DNA of 42,368 bases. It comes from Poronia punctata. Lineage: Eukaryota; Ascomycota; Sordariomycetes; Xylariales; Xylariaceae. Made by a program: the position numbers and the translations under genes. This document shows, in pieces, positions 9,329 through 19,240 of this stretch (the first letter of the stretch is position 1; every line of letters starts with the position of its first letter). The notes beneath the pieces are model-generated. The model was not told the origin of the DNA, ran no database searches, and saw nothing but the letters and a program-made list of their open reading frames with translations. The stretch spans positions 1 through 42,368 of the forward strand of contig MU401735.1 in NCBI GenBank assembly GCA_022579005.1. The letters run 5' to 3'.

Positions 9329-10307
9329 ATGAAGAGCGTTAAGAAGTTGCCCTTGACGGATGAATGTCACCATTGGACTCATCTAGGCGAGGTGCCGTGG
9401 GACTTACAAAAGTATGAGATATCCCCGTTCTCCCCTTTCCCCGTCCTATCTATCCCCAGGAGAAAAAAAGGTTGGATTATAGACAATTTAACTAAATCTC
9501 GGATGACCATAGGTATTGGCAGCAGCGGTATACGATATTTCCATTATATGACAATGGGATATACATGACGGAAGACGCCTGGTTCGGCGTAACTCCCGAG
9601 CCTGTCGCCATGTAAGTCCATCCCATCCCATCCCATCCCATCCCATCCCATCCCATCCCATCCCATCTCATCTTCCCTAAAGGTAACATCCTAATTACTA
9701 CTTATATAGCCGTCTCGTCAACGATTTATCCACCTGGCTAAGCCCCAGCAAACGCATCGCAATAGACACATTCGCCGGCGTAGGCGGCAACGCCATAAGT
9801 CTAGCCCTGGCGACGGAATCCGACGGCCTAACGCCCCGTTTCGACAAAGTGGTAGCCATCGAACTAGACGCCGCCACGTTGGCCTGTGCGCAGAACAACG
9901 CGGCCATATACGGCGCATCCGAGAAGATCACTTGGGTCCTAGGCGATAGCTTCGAGTATCTCGAACTCCTGACGACTACTCCCGAGCTATTGGGAGATGA
10001 GGAGATCCGCGTCGATACGGCGACGACGGCGATATTTGCTTCGCCGCCTTGGGGAGGGCCGGGATATCGCACGGATGAGGTATTCGATCTGAATACCATG
10101 GAGCCGTATGATTTGGCGAAATTACACGAGGCGTATAAGAGTATGGATCATGCGCTGTATTTACCTCGGACTAGCGACTTGCGACAGATTGCGAGGTTGG
10201 TCCCGGACGGGGTCAAGGTTGATGTTGTGCAGTATTGTGTCGAGGGGGCTAGTAAGGCCATGGTTGCGTATATTCCGGCTATGGTTGTTGATCATCCTAG
10301 GTCTTGA
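9329..10307 (+). CDS. TGS1: Trimethylguanosine synthase, RNA cap guanine-N2 methyltransferase (three exons, 259 aa)
   Basis: SAM-dependent enzyme that converts the m7G cap of snRNAs, snoRNAs and telomerase RNA to 2,2,7-trimethylguanosine, in the nucleus/nucleolus. Exons are 9329-9411, 9513-9611 and 9710-10307. Splicing joins DECHHWTHLGEVPWDLQ to KYWQQRYTIFPLYDNGIYMT and then to EDAWFGVTPEPVAIRLVNDL. This reconstructs the family's N-terminal substrate-binding region. SAM-binding motif I is IDTFAGVGGNA (about 79-89) and the acidic motif II is VVAIELD (about 108-114). The catalytic SPPWGGPGY motif is at 172-180; its Trp (175) corresponds to the residue stacking on m7G in human TGS1. Length equals the compact catalytic core of yeast Tgs1-type enzymes. 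An in-frame TGA two codons upstream of the ATG supports the start. Intron 2 contains a long pentanucleotide microsatellite. Confidence 0.95.
9617..9667 (+). repeat. ATCCC pentanucleotide microsatellite in TGS1 intron 2
   Basis: About ten uninterrupted CCATC/ATCCC units fill roughly half of the 98-bp intron, starting a few bases after its GTAAGT donor. The last unit is altered (TCTCATC). Length changes here do not affect the protein but alter donor-acceptor spacing. Confidence 0.95.
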
Positions 10308-10850
10308 TTGATTCTGGGTGAGGAAGAGGCCGAGAATATACGGGGGGTTTTAGAGTATCTATCTTTGGACCGGGGAGACCAGCGGAATACCATTGCTCTC
10401 ACGCCTCAGTCTGGTCCTTTATCCCTAATCCGGGGAGCCGTTGTTTGTCAAGGTCTTTTAATCGTCAACAGTTTGCTTTCCGACGTTGAGTTGAACTACC
10501 TATCCAGCTACCTCCCTCCCTACACTACCTACATGGTAGGTACCCTTCGACTCACCTTCTACAGAGTAGGTAATACCTAATAGGCTAATAGCCAAAAAGC
10601 AAAAACCGAACACAGAATTACGGACAACTTTCCCCATGTTCATACCCCCGTGCCCCAAGAAAAAAAAAGAGGGGGTTCCCGCCCACCCCCTATCAAAGGA
10701 GACATGACATGAAAAAAGTACCACACTCCCTTCATCTCCTACCAACCCACCTCTCTCCCCCAAAGACATACCTCGCGTGACGTAAATATCTCACTTGTAG
10801 AGAAGAAGGTCAATGTCTGAGAAGACGGCAGAGTAAATGATGGGGGTTTT

Positions 10851-11047
10851 GAGGGGGGGGGGGGGGGGGGGGGGTTGGATATGGGGTTCCGGGGGGGCCC
10901 GGGGGGTGAAAAGGGGGGGGGGGGGGGGGGGGAGAGGGGGGGGGAAGCAGAAAGTGGCGGGGGGGACNNNNNNNNNNCCCGCGTCCTCTACTCACCCCTC
11001 CCTTTGTTGCTTCCCCTCCCCGGGCCCCCCCCCCCCCCGCGGCGGGT

Positions 11048-11078
<31 letters not shown>

Positions 11079-11145
11079 GCGGGGGGGCTTGGATATGGAG
11101 TTCCGGCGAGGCACGAGGGATGAAACGGGGAGGGGGAGGGGGAGG
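10851..11145. other. Homopolymer G/C tract around a scaffold gap
   Basis: Runs of more than 20 G flank the gap (10,853-10,874; 10,913-10,932; 11,051-11,079), with a run of about 15 C near 11,025-11,038. The 93 bases left of the gap (10,875-10,967) align without indels to 11,089-11,181 at a fixed offset of 214. Most mismatches are a different base replaced by G on the left copy. This is the pattern of low-quality read ends rather than a biological repeat. Confidence 0.85.
10968..10977. other. Assembly gap (10 N)
   Basis: Ten consecutive Ns mark a scaffold join. The round number suggests a placeholder length, so distances across it, including the TGS1-oxidase spacing, are not reliable. Confidence 1.
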
Positions 11146-11773
11146 TAGAGGTGGGGCGAAGAAGAAAGATGCGGGCGGGAAGGAAACATGGGATAGGGGT
11201 CATCCTCACAATCACGTTTACATACATCCATCCTACCAGCTTTTTACGCCTAAAAGCACATTTAAGTCCTTTCCTATCAAGATGTGTTGCTGTGAGACAG
11301 CCACAAAACTCATCGAGTCCGTCTCAACTAACTTACCTACGTTAGAGATAATAGGAACCAAAGAAACAAGCAGATGGCAGAGCTAGAAATATCTTGCAAG
11401 TTAAAAACACAGGGCATCCCCATCATCCATCTCTTGGAAAAGATGAGACAAGTCTAACATAAAATATTGCCCATCATCTGATAAAATACCACCGTACATG
11501 TTCTATAGTAAAGCACAGTGTGTGCAATGCAATGCCCCTAAAACCGACGAGTATACAGGTACCCGTGAGAAACGCATCATCCCGCTCAGTGATCCTGATA
11601 GCAAGGGTAGGTAGGTAAGTAGGTAATATAAACCATGTAGGTAGATCAGAAAGAGTATATATAATAGATAATATAAATTAATGTAAAATTAGGGAGGAGT
11701 CCCTTCCCTACCATGTCATGCCTACATATATACTATCGCTTATAACCTCGTGGAAATAAAAGAAAAAACGCTT

Positions 11774-14542
11774 CTAGACACCAGGCCGAGTAAAGCCGGC
11801 TCCGGATGGCCAGTTACCCAGCCTACCAGGGTCTCCGCCGATGCGTACGTACTCGCCGACAGCAGGGATTCCATCCTGCAGTATGAAGAGTTGGTACCAA
11901 CCGGGGGGCGCGATATACTTAGAGGGCGGTGATGTTATAGTGCAGGTCCGGCCGGAGCAGGAGACGGCGGGGAAGAGGGTGCGGGCGCCCATGGAGTTTC
12001 CGTGGGTTGATGAAACGGCGCCGAGAAGCGAGGCCTCGACGGTGCTTCCGGATGGCGGGGCAGTGCCGAGCGTCACGGTGACCTTGGCGTCGTACGTCCA
12101 GTCCTTGTTGGTTATGGTGAAGGACGGCCGCGGCTTGCTGCTGTACAAATACGGCGGCGTGAACACCTCGACGCGGATCTCCTGGGGGTGCACACCGTCT
12201 TCGGGGTCTGAGCCCGTGATCAGCACCCGCCCGTCCAGGAGCGTGATGGCCTCGCTGTGATATAGCCGTGCCACCGTCGTGTTGGCCATGACGGAGATGC
12301 GCTGTCCTACTGGCCTTCCGGGATCATACAGTAGTGCGTTGAGGTTGGGGTCGGTGGCCAGGCCGAAGCCCGCCACACCGTGTTGCGCCCCGTTAGCGAT
12401 TAGATACGTGCCGTCCGGCAGGGGTGCCATGCAGCTCATGACACGCTTCGAAGGCATACGCTCAAGAGTCCATGTGGGGTTGTCTGCCTCGGGATAGATG
12501 CTGACGCAATTGTCGAGAGCTTCGCCTCCGCCCTCGGTCGAGCCTCCACACATGAGGATTCCTAGCGGGTCGGTATAAGGCGCAACCTGGGGCAATAGCA
12601 CGGAAGCACCCTCGAGGGGGTACGTGCGGCCCGACATGGGATTTATGACAGACCCGGGCATGTTGGGAAGCGTCTTGACAGTATCGAATGTCACCTCATC
12701 CAGGATCCTAGCTTCGTTCCAATAGCCGACAAAGATGCCGCCGCCAGGAAGGACGGCAAGGAAGGGGTACAAGTTGTTGGGATCGGTGCGGGCCAGCCAG
12801 TCCATGTTGAGGTATGGACCGACGGTAGGCAAGACTTCCAAACTAGGCTCGGCCTTGTCGTTGGATCCGATCTCACCACCCACAACGAGAATAGAACCAT
12901 TGGTCATCACCATGGCCGAGGGGTACCACCGGCCCCTCTGCAGCTTGAGAGTATTCACGTTCTCTTCCCAATCGTTCTTACCCGGAACACCATCCGATCC
13001 ATCCGGGGTGTACAACCGAACGCCGTACGTCGAGTCGAGGGACCAGCCACCGACGGTCAGCTGTCGACCGGCCTTATCCGGGAGAATGAGACCGGCCGAG
13101 CAAAACACGTCCGTCTTGAGATGCATCGTCCTCCACGCCTGACTAAAGTTACCGACCTGACTGAGATCCAACTCATACGCGCCCGTGCTGTTCGCTGCGC
13201 CGGTCCCCCATTTCTCGAGAAAGGTAACCTTGCCCGTGATGGACTGCATCGTCATCAGTGGGGTGACGACACCGCCAACAAGGTTCGAGTAGGTGCCTGC
13301 ATCGTTGCCCTTGGGATAGTGGAAGACGTAAAGTGGTTTTGATCCGGTCCAATAATACGTGCTGAGTCTCGAGCCGCCTCCGCAGATCGAAGAGGCGTTT
13401 CCGGCGCACGCGATGTTGCAGTCAGCTTCAGGCTGCTTTGTCGAACCTGCAATCGTCAAGTCCCCAGGATCGCCGCAGTAACACTCCTCCCCGTATTCCA
13501 GGCCGGCAGCAGCATAGCCAAACTGTGCGCATTGGTACAGACAGGAGCTGGCAGTCATAGTGCCAGGCATCCTGAGCTCCCACGGCAAGGTACGGGTGTT
13601 GTTGATGTTATCGTTGTAGCATCCCTGGTACGTCCACGTGCCGTTGAGACCGCCGGTTTGGACGACTGGTGGCTGGAATTCCTGCGGCGTGCCGCGCGAG
13701 TAGATGGTCAGGTAGCCTGCGCCACCACAGTTAACCTGGGGATCCCCGCTGCAGGGGGTGTTGCACTTGCTGTCGTCGGTACCCTTGACGCCACCGTTAT
13801 AGATGGCGTTACTGCAGAAGCACTGCCGATAATACTCGGTACCGGAAACGCTATAACCCAAGCCGTCGCATAGCGCGGCACAGCTCTGCGGAGTTAGCTC
13901 ATTATTGTCGGGAGCCTGGTACGTGGGCATGATCCGGCCGTTGGGGCCATCTTCCCAGCAGCCTTGAGCGGACCATTTGACCGGGAAGGTGGTGATGGCA
14001 GGTGCCGCGGATGAAGTAGTCGTCGGTAGGACGGTCCCGTTGAGGATGTAAACCGAAAGACGTTGGCCACTTCCGCAGTACTCGAGGCTGTTGCCGGCGC
14101 AAGGCATGCTACAATCCGAAGCAGGAGCGGTAACAGAACCCGGCCCAAGTTTGTCACCACAATAGCACTCGCGTCCGTACTCGGTGCCGAAGAGGGCCGT
14201 CCCCTTTGACATGCAGAAAGCCTGACAGGACTCCAGCGTCATGTCGTCGTCAGCATAGTCGAACGCGCTCAGGGCGCGTATACCATTAGCTTCGGTCTGA
14301 CATCCGTACCAGTTGTAGTTCTCGATCCTGGCAGGCTGGGATGGCCCCGTGGGTGTCGCCGCTGGAGCTGCCGCTGCTCTTGCTCTGCCAAATCCGACCG
14401 GATGTATGGTTGCCGTTGGGGTCCCAGGGTTCCGGATTTCCAAGACGTCGACACCGTCCACGCCGAGCACAATTGGCTTAGCAGAGGCGGCATATTGAAG
14501 AAGAGGGCACAGGGCCAGACCAGCCCGTGCGAACCTCATCAT
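11774..14542 (-). CDS. Secreted three-WSC glyoxal oxidase-like copper radical oxidase (922 aa)
   Basis: Extracellular copper radical oxidase of the glyoxal/galactose oxidase family (AA5), expected to oxidise aldehydes or alcohols and release H2O2; the real substrate cannot be told from sequence. It is one uninterrupted frame. A signal peptide covers about residues 1-21 (MMRFARAGLALCPLLQYAAS), and a low-complexity linker follows. Three WSC carbohydrate-binding domains, each with the cysteine pattern including C-(Y/F)-C-(G/S), lie at about 75-165, 189-282 and 302-397. The glyoxal oxidase N-terminal beta-propeller (about 435-800) precedes a DUF1929 C-terminal domain (about 805-903). All copper/radical residues are present: Cys481 (VFCSAG) and Tyr540 (RWYPSA) for the Cys-Tyr cofactor, Tyr761-His762 (RLYHSE) and His847 (STHGNSMG). 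Either of two adjacent Met codons may start it. A TATTTA element lies about 55 bp upstream. Multi-WSC forms are known from filamentous ascomycetes. Confidence 0.96.
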   Translation of the reverse strand: MMRFARAGLALCPLLQYAASAKPIVLGVDGVDVLEIRNPGTPTATIHPVGFGRARAAAAPAATPTGPSQPARIENYNWYGCQTEANGIRALSAFDYADDDMTLESCQAFCMSKGTALFGTEYGRECYCGDKLGPGSVTAPASDCSMPCAGNSLEYCGSGQRLSVYILNGTVLPTTTSSAAPAITTFPVKWSAQGCWEDGPNGRIMPTYQAPDNNELTPQSCAALCDGLGYSVSGTEYYRQCFCSNAIYNGGVKGTDDSKCNTPCSGDPQVNCGGAGYLTIYSRGTPQEFQPPVVQTGGLNGTWTYQGCYNDNINNTRTLPWELRMPGTMTASSCLYQCAQFGYAAAGLEYGEECYCGDPGDLTIAGSTKQPEADCNIACAGNASSICGGGSRLSTYYWTGSKPLYVFHYPKGNDAGTYSNLVGGVVTPLMTMQSITGKVTFLEKWGTGAANSTGAYELDLSQVGNFSQAWRTMHLKTDVFCSAGLILPDKAGRQLTVGGWSLDSTYGVRLYTPDGSDGVPGKNDWEENVNTLKLQRGRWYPSAMVMTNGSILVVGGEIGSNDKAEPSLEVLPTVGPYLNMDWLARTDPNNLYPFLAVLPGGGIFVGYWNEARILDEVTFDTVKTLPNMPGSVINPMSGRTYPLEGASVLLPQVAPYTDPLGILMCGGSTEGGGEALDNCVSIYPEADNPTWTLERMPSKRVMSCMAPLPDGTYLIANGAQHGVAGFGLATDPNLNALLYDPGRPVGQRISVMANTTVARLYHSEAITLLDGRVLITGSDPEDGVHPQEIRVEVFTPPYLYSSKPRPSFTITNKDWTYDAKVTVTLGTAPPSGSTVEASLLGAVSSTHGNSMGARTLFPAVSCSGRTCTITSPPSKYIAPPGWYQLFILQDGIPAVGEYVRIGGDPGRLGNWPSGAGFTRPGV

Positions 14543-14710
14543 GGCAAAAGCCCCCGCCGGAAAAGCGACTCAACAGCAGAAAAGAGGCCGGGCCGATAAA
14601 TACCGAGCAGGAGCAGATACTCGGAAAAGCAAAAAGGCAGAAAAACCTATGGCCAATCCGGACAAAGTAGGGAACAAGGGCCTCACCGCTGGTTTATGGG
14701 GCCCAGGATG

Positions 14711-14750
14711 ACTTGAACTTGAGCTTCAAGTGAACGAGCTTCAAGTGAAC
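14711..14750. repeat. 15-bp tandem duplicate and hairpin upstream of the oxidase
   Basis: GAGCTTCAAGTGAAC occurs twice in perfect tandem (14,721-14,735 and 14,736-14,750). The first copy also pairs with ACTTGAA at 14,711-14,717, giving a 7-bp-stem hairpin with TTCAAGT. It lies about 170-210 bp upstream of the oxidase start codon, so a regulatory role is possible but unsupported. Confidence 0.8.
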
Positions 14751-16583
14751 GAGGTGAGAGAAAACCCCACCCCCCGGGAAGAAAGCGAAGACTTCATTCT
14801 TATATGAGAGATAGCTTCATGCAAGATTTTTTGTCAGCTTGGCTACAGCGAAGACTACCCACACCACGATGCACGGCTGACCAGGGTCCTGTTCTGGCCG
14901 CAAATCCTCAGTCGACGTATCCTACTTGGCAGGTAGCTGTCGATTAGCTACCTAACAAGTCGGTTAGGACGGTAAAAGACGGTAGACCTACCCGTTGCTG
15001 CGCTGCATTGGTCTTGAGAGTGGACGCAAGCGCGATGTTACTCGTACGAGTAAAATACTTCAATACCTTTCCATGCCTCGCTCGGGAATCGGGGCCCTGA
15101 GAAGCGGTACGATGCACAGCATAATTACGGGCTGATATTTTTAATCACAAGAACCCCCCAATATTGAAATAGGGGTCCTGTGGTATGTGACATTTCCACC
15201 GAATGTCAGCTACGAGAGAACCCAGTCCATTGGGATGGGAGCAGACCAGGTAGTCTTCTTGAGATACCCCAAGGGAAGAAGGAAGAAGGGGGGCAACCAT
15301 GAAAATAGAATGGAAAATATCTGCTATCCAATCGGCATCTCACGTTATTTTGTGCAGTAGGTACGTACATCTAGGTTAGGTATCCCTGGCATCCCTGGAC
15401 CAACAAGCCGGCAACATCGGATAGACATTATCATCTGCGCCTGCCTGTAGAAGAACGTTGCATACAGCGACGAAAATTCAAACGAAAATGTGTAAACATA
15501 GGTATGGCACTTGATTAGGGTCCGATATACAGAACCTACTTTGTTTGTATTTTGGAGCCCATAACTGTCCAAAGTTGGAGTCTTTTGAGGCATCAAAGTT
15601 CGTGTGTGGGTCGGAACGATACGAGATTCAAAGCGGCCAGAAATGGGAATCCACTGTAACTATACAGATACTTCCAAAATACTGTGCATAGAGTGTTTGT
15701 CATAGGTACCTACTGATTAGGTAGTACAAGCCTTGAATGGCAAGGAGATACCCAGATATAGACAAGGGGGACGCGGGATGGAGTTAGCGTGGGCAACAGG
15801 GGCCGGGGATTTTTGGCGATTTTCATTCATTGTTGCTTTTCCAGAACTCAAGTTTGTGTGATCTTAGATCTCCGAGATTAAGAAGACGTGACATCTATCT
15901 GCCCTCATATCCGTCACAGGCGCGTTAGGTACTACGTTATGAACAGAAATATGTGTTTCCTCACATTTAGGATTTATTTAAACATGCAACAACTATCCAC
16001 CTGTACCTTCAGTTTTGGCCCTTTGGATGACATCAATTGGGTATGTAAATATTAATTGCAGCTCCTGCGGTGTGCTGTATCCTGCCTGCCTTTTGAGTGT
16101 GTGAAGTAACGTATGCTGAGAGGACTCTCCGATGCACCAATGAACTGCGGAAAAGACCGCTTGGGATGTGGCATCCTACCTATAAATGTAGGTACTGAGC
16201 AAAGTATTCGTACCAAGCTCGGACAAGAAGAGGACCCCCAACATCTAACCAAACTCGGTTCTTCAGGTCGATGACCTGGCAGGCGAGGCCCAGAATAGCG
16301 GATTCCATCACGGCATATGACACCGCGTACACGTATGTGTAGTAGGTATTCGTAGCTTGGCTACCTACCTACATAGTAGGTATTTCTCTGCTTTAAGACA
16401 TATTGTAGTACATGTACATAATAGAAATTCATTCATACAAAAGTGCTAGGCTGCCTTGTTACGTATAAGCTGCCGGCCTACCTCTAGTTCTAATCAAATG
16501 GTCTTCCCGTTGTTCAAAAAACCTACCGAGCAGATGATCTCGACGAAAACAACCAGAGCTTCAGTCGCACGGCGGCCGTCTCA

Positions 16584-16600
16584 CCCCCCCCCCCCCCCCC
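16584..16600. repeat. Poly-C homopolymer (17 bp)
   Basis: An uninterrupted run of 17 C in otherwise ordinary intergenic sequence. It may be a true mononucleotide tract or have an uncertain length from sequencing. Confidence 0.9.
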
Positions 16601-17756
16601 TCTCATAGCACGCACCTTGTTCGACGGGACTATGAACTAAAAGGAGGCACATGGTCGTCGATGCCATATGAAGGATGCACCGCATCAAGTGTAGTCACTC
16701 GACTGCGTAAGCCGCCGCTGTGGAGGAGTAGCTAGAAGTATGTCGTGCGGCCGCCACTGTAGTGCCGAATGTTTTAGGTGCCCTAGGAACGATAACTCAT
16801 GGCATGGCGTTTTGGGCGCGAACCTGTAGTACCCGGTGTGCTGGGCATGTGGAGGAATGGAATAAATCCTAAAGTACGGTAGCTACGTATGTCAGAGCCA
16901 GCAGCGGTGGGCCAACCATTCCTTCGTGAGGCATAAGCCGCGCCCGTCAGACGACATTTTCCCCGATTCCGGGCAGCTACGTCGTCGGTTCCCCCAAGTA
17001 CGAGTAAGATAAAGCCGAAGGCAGGGTAGAAATACCTATGGTTAGCCTAGGTTAACCTACTACACGTGTGTAGAGAGGTGGGCGATGCGAGGGTTATTAC
17101 GACGCCGGAATGTACGTGTAATCGGAAGAATAGCCCCAGCGTCGTGCCACTTGTCACGACCCTTGCTGTCAACCCCTGTACATAGCTGGTACACGAGCTT
17201 GCCTGCATGCTTAGCTGTCGATCCACTGTTCACTTGGTTCTCCACGGACGCTGACCATCTCTGCAGTCAGATGGAATGCTACCTATGTTACGATGGTGGT
17301 TTATCGCTCGCCGCGGGCCGATTTTGAGTGCCTCTTTACTCCCGCACACAATTCCTCGGCCAAGGTGGAGATTGCGCGTCGCTTAGCGAAAGGGTCATGC
17401 CATACCCTCTCTTGGGGCTTGCTTGCCTGCAGCCTGCGATTTCAAATCTCATTTCTGAATTTCGATAGGAAACGCAAATAAAGGGACGAGAAATCGAGTG
17501 GGCGAATGTGGTAGGACCAACTCATCTCACTGCCTCGAGCTGCGTAAAGTCTGTAACGTATGACTGAAATGCAGCCCGAATGCACGCACACGCATAAGCA
17601 CAGCGCACAACGCATAATTTTTTTCACTCTTCTTCGGCGCTGGGGACATTCTTTGGAGGGGTCCGGCTCCGCAGCCAATGGTGGTGAGCTGAGCTTTTTC
17701 GGCCGTGTTGACTTCTGGACCGTGACCGTACCCCACATCATGAGCCGCCAAGCATT

Positions 17757-18950
17757 CTAACATCTGGTGTTGCTCAAACTCTTAAAAGCCGCGTCTGAAT
17801 GGTTTGGCTCGAAGGGGAGCTTTCTAGCTTGAAGTTCCGCAGAGATTGATGATATATTTTTGTGTAGGTCTTCTAGTTCTTCCGCCAAAATACCGACTCT
17901 TCGAGACTGTAGGACATCCCTTGGGAAGCCCTCTCTCACTGCCAACTGGGAATATGTCTAGATCTAGAGTCTGCTTTTACACTCTAATTAGGACGAGGCG
18001 GCATCTTTTTTTCTGGAAACCGGGATTGTATAAACGATGTCAATAGATAATATGGCGCTTGGGTCCCGTTGTTTACTCAAGTGTAGCATTGTATATGATT
18101 TCCTGTAGGACCCTTGGAGTTCTGGCAACGGGCATATGCGACTTACCACTACTAGCATTGCTATTGGTCCAGCGACTACTTGAGAGACTAATAATCGAGC
18201 TTCTTAGGTAGTCTCTGAGATCGTTATGCATCAAACTGTGACCTTGATAGTTCCTTGCAGATATCCCCTCGGGCCAAGGCCATCGTGCTTGTCGGTTATC
18301 GATGCAACCGAGTTGGATTACATACCAAGTGTTTTTCTCATTGGTTCACTGAATACCATTGAAAGGGGGATCTGTAGTAGAATCATGCCTTCTAGTATGT
18401 GCTCCTTGACAGAGGCCTGGCAAGTTGCAACTAGGGGCGTGGAGACCAGTTCCCCTTGCAAGGTTCAGCCCGTCTTTGGAAGTAGTCCATTGTTTGATCC
18501 GACAAGGTAGCGGCTTCGGTTACCTTTGCTGGTTCTTCGAGCAGAAATGGCAAGTCCTTGGTCTTACTGATGAAAATGGATCCAAGGCTTCGAGCGGATA
18601 ACCGCACACCCATTATAAGTGAGGGCGTGAAGGGGGCAAAGGCTGAATCATTGCCAACCGCCTGTCCTGGTTAGCCATCAAATGTCGATAATAAATAGCC
18701 GTCCTTCCATGAGCGGCGATGAGTCGGCTAGTAATCGCGCTGAGGTACGACATACTCGTAGAGCAGTGCCTTTCTAATAGCGCCATTGTTCCACGCGGTC
18801 ATCTGATGCGCCAGCAAGTTGGCAAAAGCATCGTGATATGCGGTTAAAAGCCGGGGAAGAGGGTCTGGAAGAGTCGACAGGCCTAGAACAGGCAACTTCA
18901 GGGAGAACTGGCCATCTTGAAACTCTTACGAGCTGTGAGAATGAGGGTTC
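17757..18950 (-). pseudogene. Possible decayed gene of unknown identity
   Basis: The minus strand carries coding-like fragments that do not join into one frame. The best, at about 18,925-18,740, reads DGQFSLKLPVLGLSTLPDPL, then PRLLTAYHDAFANLLAHQMT and AWNNGAIRKALLYEYVVP. It is closed by a stop on both sides. Farther down are a frame with LEEPAKVTEAATLSDQTMDY (within 18,613-18,431) and one with a coiled-coil-like VGILAEELEDLHKNISSISA (within 17,945-17,757). I do not recognise a family. The amino-acid composition of the first piece is protein-like. The disruptions and the position beside RIP-degraded DNA suggest a remnant. It may be chance, or an active gene with introns I failed to place. Confidence 0.3.
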
Positions 18951-19240
18951 GATATACGATAGGTCCAGAAAATGAGCTCGAGCTGCTAACGTGCAAGGCC
19001 AAGTCTTGAATCTCGCTTCAGCTTAGGTACTATAAAAGGTTACTAAGACGGGAAGTCCCGCGACTACCAGATCTACCTAGTTTCCGTACCGTAGGTTAGT
19101 GAATGATCTAGATTAGGTGGGCTTACGAGAGCTGGTACGCGTGTGATGTGCGTAGGTAGGTATTTATATGTTCCGACGATAAGTTGCAGCAAACAGAGTA
19201 GATTAGGATAGGTGCAAAGCATTAAAGGTAGAACTATACG

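Larger units (their letters stand above)
10308..11773. other. Convergent intergenic region with assembly gap and G-rich artefact
   Basis: These 1.47 kb separate the stop codons of TGS1 (plus) and the glyoxal oxidase (minus). The middle (about 10,850-11,150) consists of poly-G/poly-C and a 10-N gap; glycine- or proline-only frames there are not genes. The flanks are ordinary AT/TAGGTA-type spacer with GTAGGTAGGTAAGTAGGTAA near 11,607-11,626. No other gene is recognised. Confidence 0.7.
14543..19240. other. Gene-poor flank next to the AT-rich block
   Basis: This 4.7 kb has normal composition but no intact gene I can support. The first ~300 bp upstream of the oxidase should hold its promoter. 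The rest has short frames (up to about 100 aa) on both strands without motifs, many TAGGTA/TACCTA motifs (for example 15,355-15,380, 15,705-15,725, 16,355-16,382 and 19,150-19,165) and one suspicious coding-like patch at 17.8-18.95 kb, listed separately. No tRNA was recognised. Confidence 0.6.

Noticed and set aside
10810..11386. Glycine- or proline-rich open frames across the gap (for example 103-112 aa)
   Set aside because: They are translations of poly-G/poly-C artefact and include unknown residues from the N gap.
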